Below are positions 58,030 through 64,000 of a stretch of 64,000 nucleotides of DNA, in pieces. Positions within the stretch are counted from its first letter, which is position 1, and every line of letters starts with the position of its first letter. The translations under genes were made by a program, and so were the position numbers. The notes under the pieces are model-generated. The model saw nothing but the letters and a program-made list of their open reading frames with translations. It ran no database searches and had not been told where the DNA came from. The DNA comes from Methylobacterium soli (GTDB lineage: Bacteria > Pseudomonadota > Alphaproteobacteria > Rhizobiales > Beijerinckiaceae), in assembly GCF_008806385.1 (NCBI RefSeq), contig NZ_VZZK01000034.1, positions 1 to 64,000 on the forward strand, read 5' to 3'.

Positions 58030-58222
58030 AGCCAGATAGCCGTGCCTGGGTGAGATAGTCCGGACTCGGAAACAAGCGATGAGCGGTCTTCACGTCCGCC
58101 CTGTCTCCCTTTGCGCATTCGAGCGAAAACTGCGGCGACACCACCGCCAACTTCAGCTGTCGCCGACTATCCTTACTTCTACTTTCTCGCCATAGAATTT
58201 CCTCAAATGCCGCGAGGCACGC

Positions 58223-59410
58223 ATGACCACGATCAGGCAATTGATACTGGCTAGCCCGGCGAAGGCGAATGAACTTTTCACAGTCCTGGCTGACACCTCC
58301 AACAACGCGGTGAAGACGCGTGAGCGAATTCTAGGAGACCTCAAGTCCGAACTGGAAATTCTGGCCAAGTTGGAAGAGGAGCACCTATTTCCGGTTTTGC
58401 GAAGGCACAAAGAAACCAAAGATCTTGTTACCGCTGCCCTGAGTGACAACAAACAGACCCGCAAACTGCTGTCTGAGCTTGAGCAGACGCCAAAGGGGAG
58501 CGAGGAGTTTGCTCCAAAGGTTGCCGAGTTACGGAAGGTTTTCCAGCAAAGTGTGCGAGATGAGCGCAAAGAGTTGCTCCCGGCGGTCGTACAGGGCCTG
58601 AGTGACGAAGAGGCGCAGGCTGTTGTCGCGAAGATTGAGGACAGAAAAGCCGAGGTCGAGGAAGCAAAGCGCGTCGAGGCTGAGCAGCGTCGGGCGGAGC
58701 AAAGGCAGGAGCGTGAGCAGGCCGAAAGGCTCTTGGCCGAGCAGAAAGAAGCGGCAGATCGCGAGCGGGAGACCGAAGAAGCTGCTCGGAAGACGGCGGA
58801 GCAGGTGGCACGAGCGGCTGAAATCGCCGCCGAGAGTTCCCACAAAATCACCCAGAGTGCTGCAGAAACCGTTCAACGTGTCGCGACCACCTCCTCCAGC
58901 ACAGGCTCGCTCTTCTTTGACGCGATGTTTGGAATGTGGGGAGTGCCGTCGAGCCGTTCATCAACGCGGTCCGGCGACGCCTCGTCTTCAAGGAGACAGG
59001 TTTCTACCCAGGAAGAGGAAGTCATCCCGCTGGCGGAGGAGACGCTGATCGTGGGCAAGCACACGGTGAACAGCGGCACGACCACGGTCCGCCGCTATGT
59101 CGTGGAGGTCCCGACCGAGCAGCAGGTGACCCTGTTTGACGAGAAGGTTGTGGTGGAGCGGCGCAGGCCCATCACCGACAAGGCAAGCGGGGAGACGTTG
59201 ACGGAACTCACGATCGAGATGGTTGAGACCTCTGAAGTGCCGCTCGTGGCCAAGGGGGTCAAGGTGAGGGAAGAAGTTGTGGTGCGTCGAGAACGCACCA
59301 AGCGTGTTGAGACCGTGCGGGACACGATCCGGCGCGACGAAGTCGAAATCTCAAACGTGGGCGAGCGCTCCAGCAATAAGCGAGCTGCGCTCGCTTACGG
59401 CCGCAAGTAA
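58223..59410 (+). CDS. hemerythrin-like / coiled-coil / DUF2382 fusion protein
   Basis: 395 residues. Residues 1-125 look like a hemerythrin HHE domain (LAKLEEEHLFPVLRRHKE). About 140-220 is a long charged coiled coil (VEAEQRRAEQRQEREQAERL). The C-terminal ~115 residues are DUF2382/YsnF (EEEVIPLAEETLIVGKHTVN; VRRYVVEVPTEQQVTLFDEK; KVREEVVVRRERTKRVETVR). YsnF-type proteins are linked to stress response; the hemerythrin fusion may add oxygen/iron sensing. Arrangement is unusual. Confidence 0.82.
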   Translation: MTTIRQLILASPAKANELFTVLADTSNNAVKTRERILGDLKSELEILAKLEEEHLFPVLRRHKETKDLVTAALSDNKQTRKLLSELEQTPKGSEEFAPKVAELRKVFQQSVRDERKELLPAVVQGLSDEEAQAVVAKIEDRKAEVEEAKRVEAEQRRAEQRQEREQAERLLAEQKEAADRERETEEAARKTAEQVARAAEIAAESSHKITQSAAETVQRVATTSSSTGSLFFDAMFGMWGVPSSRSSTRSGDASSSRRQVSTQEEEVIPLAEETLIVGKHTVNSGTTTVRRYVVEVPTEQQVTLFDEKVVVERRRPITDKASGETLTELTIEMVETSEVPLVAKGVKVREEVVVRRERTKRVETVRDTIRRDEVEISNVGERSSNKRAALAYGRK

Positions 59411-59538
59411 GAACTGACGACATATCGACGGCCGCGGTCAAAGCACTGGCCGCGGTCAAAGGACCAGCTGCAGTCTTCCATTCCTGTATGAAATCCGACT
59501 GACTAAGCGCGCAAATCAGCACCAAGGAAGCGCCAGCC

Positions 59539-61005
59539 ATGGGAAGCTATACCTTCTCGGAAATTGTATATCCTGGTGCCACATACACCTATGCACAGGG
59601 CGTCTCCCTCTCGGGCACGGTTTTCGGCTACTACATAGATAATTATGGGTCGCATAGTTTTATTGACGCCAGCGGAAATTTCTCAACATTCACCTACCCA
59701 AATGCATCCGCCACCTCGATTCGCGGCATAAGTTCCTCCGGTGAGATCGTCGGCAACTTCACCGACAGCGGCGGTGAGGCCCATGGTTTTGTCTATAGCA
59801 GCGGTATCTCCACGGCCATCGATGCTCCCGGCGCCTCATACACATCTGTGGCTGGTATTAACGCCACCGGTCACATCGTCGGAACTTATATCGACAGTAA
59901 GGGCCAGCACGGTTTTCTCGACACGAACGACACCTTTACAACCCTCGACGCACCGGAATCGAGATATACGTCAGCGACAGCCATCGATGATGCGGGGCAT
60001 GTCTTCGGGACCAATTTTGCGAGTCCTGGCGGCGCAACGACTCGGCAGCAGGCGTTCGTCTACGCCAATGGCAGCGTCACTGTAGAAGAGCTCCACCCTC
60101 CTGGAGGAAGACCGCCCTCCCTTGGGGGCGTCAACGAGGAGGGGGTGGTTTACGGCACTTATTCGGATACGACTGGCCGGCACGGCTTCCTTGAGACCGG
60201 TGGTTCTTTTTCGTCAATCGACATCCCCGGGAGTTCGGAGATCACTGTCACAGGGGTCAGCGCCGACGGGCAGGTCGTCGGGTATTACAGGGATGGCGCC
60301 TTCGCGACCCATTCGTTCCTTGCGACGCCCGTGGCACCGGCAAATGGCCCTCCGGTTTCGGCGGACGACGTGGCCAATGTGGCCAAGGGCAGGACGGTAT
60401 CGGGAAAGGTTCTGGCCAACGACACAGATCCGGATGGTGACAAGCTCTCGGTCACGACTCCAGGCACGGTCAAAGGCGCGCACGGGACGCTGATGTTGAA
60501 AGCGGACGGCAGCTACGCCTACACATCGGACGGCAATGCTCTGCCAGCCAGCGGTTATGTGAACGACACCTTTACCTTCGACATCAGCGACGGGCACAGC
60601 CATATGGTGGCCGAGCACCTGAGTGTGACGACGACGGCGAACGGCACGACGAAAGTCTTTGACGGAAGCGCGGGTGGGGCGACCCTGACGGGGACCAACG
60701 CTGCCGACATTTTGGTCGGCGGGCCTGACGACATCCTGACCGGGAGGATCGGAGCGGACAGGTTTGTGTTCAACGCACATGCGGGTCGGAACACAATCAC
60801 GGACTTTGACCCAAAGGTGGACAAGCTGGTGTTGGATCACGCGCTGATCCCGAGCGCGAAAGATATTCTCCATGGCAGCGCTCATGTCGACCAGATCGGT
60901 GGGGATCTGATCCTTGACGCCGGCCACGGCGATGTTCTGACGCTGCAGCACACAACCCTTGCTCAGGTCCTCCTAAACGCGGGACACGATGTCCTGATCG
61001 TCTGA
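59539..61005 (+). CDS. secreted HAF-repeat protein with cadherin-like and RTX C-terminus
   Basis: 488 residues. Residues ~1-260 are about six HAF repeats (GVSLSGTVFGYYIDNYGSHS; GISSSGEIVGNFTDSGGEAH; GINATGHIVGTYIDSKGQHG). Then a VCBS/cadherin-like segment (VSADDVANVAKGRTVSGKVL; ANDTDPDGDKLSVTTPGT). The C-terminus has RTX-type glycine repeats (LTGTNAADILVGGPDDILTG; FVFNAHAGRNTITDFDP). No N-terminal signal; type I secretion is likely. Surface or extracellular. Confidence 0.88.
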   Translation: MGSYTFSEIVYPGATYTYAQGVSLSGTVFGYYIDNYGSHSFIDASGNFSTFTYPNASATSIRGISSSGEIVGNFTDSGGEAHGFVYSSGISTAIDAPGASYTSVAGINATGHIVGTYIDSKGQHGFLDTNDTFTTLDAPESRYTSATAIDDAGHVFGTNFASPGGATTRQQAFVYANGSVTVEELHPPGGRPPSLGGVNEEGVVYGTYSDTTGRHGFLETGGSFSSIDIPGSSEITVTGVSADGQVVGYYRDGAFATHSFLATPVAPANGPPVSADDVANVAKGRTVSGKVLANDTDPDGDKLSVTTPGTVKGAHGTLMLKADGSYAYTSDGNALPASGYVNDTFTFDISDGHSHMVAEHLSVTTTANGTTKVFDGSAGGATLTGTNAADILVGGPDDILTGRIGADRFVFNAHAGRNTITDFDPKVDKLVLDHALIPSAKDILHGSAHVDQIGGDLILDAGHGDVLTLQHTTLAQVLLNAGHDVLIV

Positions 61006-61257
61006 TCACTCCTTCCATCACACGTGGCAGGTGGATCTGGCCTGACACTCAGGTGAGCAGGACCAGCGCTGCCGATCCTTGGCCAGTTCGCGGCGGCTCA
61101 ATCATGCGCGGAAAATGATGAGCGCGCCCTACCAACCCACTCCCCAGCAGTGGCTCTCCCGGTACCATGCCGCACAAAACAGGGCTGAAACAATGTGATT
61201 GGCCCCAATCTCGCACTTGCGAGATAAGCAACTTCGGTTCGCTCAAGAGGCACGATC

Positions 61258-61959
61258 ATGGCGTATGACGTCGATGTTCCGACAGTCTTGGTGACGGCGA
61301 GTTCGCTCGCACGACAGGGATTGGTTTCGTTCCTCGACGAGACGCATTTTCGAATCGTGGAGCCGGTCATCGCGTCGAACGAGGTCGATGAGACAAGGCG
61401 CGCTCGGCTCGCTCCCTTGCTTATCCTCTCGGCACTCGAAGACGTCCAGAGTGTCGAGATGACTCGCGCACAGCATGTGGCTTATCCGGAGGCGAAGCTT
61501 GTCATCTTCGGACAGCCCGGTGTTCCCGCAATCCTACCCGGAGATCTCTGCTCCGCAGCCAATGGCATTCTCGCCTATGACACCGCCCGAGAGACGCTAA
61601 TCAGTGCTCTCGATCTCGTGATGTCAGGCGCGAAGGTCCATTCGCCCGCCCTTCTTTCCAAATTATTTGAAGAGACGCAGCAGCATACCAGCACAAATAC
61701 TGGTCAGCAGTCGAGCATTGGTAATCAGAGCGCTTTGGACATGCTGCCGGAAACGAACAGGGTTTCGAACCATGCTCTGTCGAGGCGCGAACTAGACATA
61801 CTGCGATGCCTCGAGGATGGGAGCACGAACAAGATGATCGCCCAGAGGCTCTCCATGTCCGAGTGCACGGTGAAGGTCCACATCAAAAGCATAATGCGCA
61901 AGGTCCCGGCGCGGAACCGGACGCAGGCGGCGATCTGGGCACGCGATCACCGCATCTAA
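61258..61959 (+). CDS. LuxR-family regulator with pseudo-receiver domain
   Basis: 233 residues. The N-terminal ~130 residues are receiver-like but the phosphoacceptor Asp is not evident (ARLAPLLILSALEDVQSVE). The C-terminal LuxR helix-turn-helix is clear (LSRRELDILRCLEDGSTNKM; IAQRLSMSECTVKVHIKSIM). Probably acts without classical phosphorylation. Frequent type in Methylobacteriaceae. Confidence 0.85.
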   Translation: MAYDVDVPTVLVTASSLARQGLVSFLDETHFRIVEPVIASNEVDETRRARLAPLLILSALEDVQSVEMTRAQHVAYPEAKLVIFGQPGVPAILPGDLCSAANGILAYDTARETLISALDLVMSGAKVHSPALLSKLFEETQQHTSTNTGQQSSIGNQSALDMLPETNRVSNHALSRRELDILRCLEDGSTNKMIAQRLSMSECTVKVHIKSIMRKVPARNRTQAAIWARDHRI

Positions 61960-62517
61960 CTCGCTGGGGATCTCTGGCCATCACGAAAAGGGCGCTCAGA
62001 GCGGCAAAGTGAAGCGCCTGTTTCGATAACGCCCAATCCGTGAAGGTCCGCTCCCGCGGGAGATGCAGTCCATCGCGGCCCCTGGCTGAAAGCCGGCTCG
62101 CCATCCGTAGGGGACTCGGGGAGAATGTATCAGGCTCCGGGACTCCACAAATGGTTGACCGGGAGATCGGCTTGACGCATATCTCATCACCCAAAGATGT
62201 CTCGGCCCCGGCGCACCTGCTCCGGGGCCGTCGTCGTTTCAGGTGCCTTCCTGATCGACGCACGAGCTGGTGCGGCGCGCGGATCGCGCGGAGAACAAGG
62301 CCTCGCAGTATCGTCGGTAAGCCAGGACGCCCTACGCCCGGAGGCGACGGCGCGCGAATGCGCGTGCCCGCCCGTTCCAGCTGAGCCCCGACCCGCACCA
62401 CCCTTCGACGCCGGACGCTCAGCGTTTCCGGCCCCCTCCCCGCCCGCGAACCCGCCCAACAGCTTAGGCGTTGAGGCGGCAGACGCGGTATGGCTTATCT
62501 GACATGATCGGCACCCG
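61960..62517. other. intergenic region without a supported gene
   Basis: 558 bp GC-rich. Frames on both strands are open but low-complexity, and none has a ribosome site. Confidence 0.35.
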
Positions 62518-62769
62518 ATGAGCGCTCACGTGATCGCCACCGCGATCGAGGAAGAAGCCGCGGCGTTCTGCCGGCGCCGCTTCCATGGCACCGCCGACTA
62601 TCTCGAAGCCAAGGATGAGCACTGCAAGCGTGTCGCCGCGCTCGTGCGCCAGCTCCGGCCGCTGATCGGCGTGCCTCCGGCGCTGTCCCTCGGCACCGGC
62701 CGGCGCCAGTCTGGACGCTACCAGTTCGAGGTCGTGGCCCGGGCCCGAAAGGCTGCGGCACGAGCCTGA
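62518..62769 (+). CDS. small helical hypothetical protein
   Basis: 83 residues: IEEEAAAFCRRRFHGTADYL and EAKDEHCKRVAALVRQLRPL. No recognised domain. ATG 62518. Confidence 0.55.
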   Translation: MSAHVIATAIEEEAAAFCRRRFHGTADYLEAKDEHCKRVAALVRQLRPLIGVPPALSLGTGRRQSGRYQFEVVARARKAAARA

Positions 62770-63208
62770 TATACGACGGGCCGGACCAATCATCGCGCGA
62801 AGCCCGGCCCGCCGGCTGCCCAGGCCCCCCAGGAGGCTGGAGCAGCGCACCAGCCCAACGCCGACTGCCGAGTCGGGCAAGCGTCTCGGACTACTCAGTT
62901 GGGACCGCGCAATTAGATCCGGGCCGCTGAGGCACCGGAGCCCTCATCCGAACGGGGGCGAACTCGTTCCTTGGCGGTCCGGACGGCGGAGCATCAGACC
63001 CGCTGGGATCAAGGCCGGGGCAGCCCGACGGGTTCGCCTCGGCCTCCCATCTAGAGAATTCGGACGGCCAGTCGCCGCAGCACCGCCGATCCATCCCTTC
63101 CATAGGCGGAAATGCCCAGGATTTCCGAACTCTCGGCCCCCTGCCCGCTCTCGGAAATCCGACATCGGCGGCTTTCCGAAATCTGCCCAGAAGCCGGACG
63201 GGGAAGAG
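62770..63208. other. intergenic region leading to the serine recombinase
   Basis: 439 bp; the last 90 bp carry the TTTCCGA repeats. No gene supported. Confidence 0.35.
63120..63182. repeat. TTTCCGA inverted/direct repeats upstream of serine recombinase
   Basis: GATTTCCGA (63120-63128) and TCGGAAATC (63151-63159) form inverted arms, and TTTCCGAAAT follows at 63173-63182. It ends 27 bp before the recombinase start. Candidate res/att-type site for that recombinase. Confidence 0.5.
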
Positions 63209-64000
63209 ATGATCGGATCCACTCGCATTAAGCGGCTGAAGGGGCGCTCGACTAAGGCCGGGTCGGCCAGCGCCACGACCAGGATCAAGGCCGTCGGCTA
63301 CGTCCGCGTCTCTACCGAGGGACAGGCCGAGGACGGCTACGGCGTCGATGCCCAGGACCGCGCCATCCGCGCCTTTGCCGTGAGCCAGGGCTATGAGCTC
63401 GTCGACCTGGTGCGAGAAGAGGGTGTCTCAGGCGCTACGCGACCTGCGGAGAGACCCGGCTTCGGCCGCGTATTGGAGCTGGCTGAAGGCGAGGCCTTCA
63501 CGGTGCTTCTCGTCTACAAATTCGACCGCCTCGCCCGCCACCTGCTCCACGCCGTCACCACGGTCCACGACCTGCGTGACCGCTTCGGCATTGTCCTGCG
63601 GAGCGTGAGCGAGCCGATCGATACCAGCACAGCCATGGGCGAGATGATCTTCGCCATTCTAGCCGGCATGGCGGCTCAGGAGCGCATCACCATCACCGAG
63701 CGCACGATGGGCGGTCGGAAGGAGAAGGCGATCAAGGGCGGGTTCGCCGGCGGCCGAGCACCCTACGGCTACACCCACGACCAGGATCGGAAGCTCGTCG
63801 TCGTGCCGGAGCAGGCCGAGGTGGTGCGCCGGATCTTCGCCGAGCGCGCTGCAGGCCTCACCCTGCAACGGATCGCCGACGGCCTGAACGCCTCTGGCAT
63901 CCCGTCGCCGGCCGGCGGCCTCTGGCGCGCAGGCGCCGTCCACTACATCGCTGACAACCCGAAGTACCAGGGCCACGTCGAGTACCTGTTCCGCTTCGGC
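63209..64000 (+). CDS. large serine recombinase (partial, runs off the window)
   Basis: At least 264 residues, truncated by the window end. ATG 63209 with GGGGAAGAG ahead. Catalytic domain KAVGYVRVSTEGQAEDGYGV with the nucleophilic Ser, FDRLARHLLHAVTTVHDLRD, then the recombinase domain GGFAGGRAPYGYTHDQDRKL and EQAEVVRRIFAERAAGLTLQ. The coiled-coil/zinc part would lie beyond 64000. Probably the integrase of a third mobile element. Confidence 0.9.
   Translation, partial: MIGSTRIKRLKGRSTKAGSASATTRIKAVGYVRVSTEGQAEDGYGVDAQDRAIRAFAVSQGYELVDLVREEGVSGATRPAERPGFGRVLELAEGEAFTVLLVYKFDRLARHLLHAVTTVHDLRDRFGIVLRSVSEPIDTSTAMGEMIFAILAGMAAQERITITERTMGGRKEKAIKGGFAGGRAPYGYTHDQDRKLVVVPEQAEVVRRIFAERAAGLTLQRIADGLNASGIPSPAGGLWRAGAVHYIADNPKYQGHVEYLFRFG

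Overview
This window looks like chromosome from a high-GC alphaproteobacterium, most likely Methylobacterium/Methylorubrum or a close relative. The basis is recognised family content rather than a database search: MucR/Ros regulators, a DUF3141-phosphotransacetylase-acetate kinase-FabI cluster, a phasin, DUF4214 and HAF-repeat secreted proteins, and many small proteins of the Methylobacterium type. Two tRNA-anchored mobile regions occupy about 60% of the window.

Layout. (1) 0-14.9 kb is core-like: an AraC regulator, an acetyl-phosphate/fatty-acid operon (pta-ackA-unknown-DUF3141-fabI), a patatin, a LysR regulator, a frameshifted phosphoglycolate phosphatase, a cupin and an alcohol dehydrogenase-like gene. 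It ends in decaying EamA-transporter and histidine-kinase remnants. (2) 14,942-37,794 is a 22.8 kb integrative element bounded by a perfect 49-bp direct repeat of the 3' part of tRNA-Gly(CCC). It carries a tyrosine integrase at its left end, a primase-helicase followed by an iteron-like repeat array, a serine recombinase, a few phage-like genes, two MucR-like regulators, a toxin-antitoxin locus whose toxin has an in-frame stop, many tiny overlapping genes, and a gene-poor tract full of similarly oriented hairpins. An AT-richer cargo segment has a DUF4214/RTX-like protein and a ribbon-helix-helix regulator with its own operators. (3) 37.8-39.1 kb is a short core bridge: tRNA-Gly, maf, yacG, tRNA-Phe. 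(4) From 39.1 kb a second, prophage-like region starts against tRNA-Phe. It has integrase, an excisionase-like gene, YqaJ/ERF recombination genes, a CI/Cro-type switch with matching palindromic operators, a RuvC-like resolvase, DnaB, a DUF1376 protein containing an HNH domain, a MucR protein and a PPP phosphatase. No terminase, portal, capsid or tail genes are visible, and its right end is not resolved (about 54.7-57.1 kb). (5) 54.8-62.8 kb holds a Tat-exported aspartoacylase-like protein, a phasin, a hemerythrin-like/DUF2382 fusion, a HAF/RTX secreted protein and a LuxR regulator. (6) A large serine recombinase starts at 63.2 kb and runs off the window, marking a third mobile region.

How the parts work together. 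The pta-ackA-fabI operon links acetyl-phosphate/acetyl-CoA turnover with enoyl-ACP reduction and a PhaC-like hydrolase. Element 1 looks like an autonomous or satellite-like island (integration, primase-helicase, probable origin) with no packaging genes. Element 2 looks like the early half of a temperate phage. The most distinctive signals are the exact tRNA-Gly att repeat, the 12-copy TGCGGA array downstream of the primase-helicase, the TGA-split DUF4258 toxin, the oriented hairpin array at 28.9-30.9 kb, and the HNH domain inside the DUF1376 protein.
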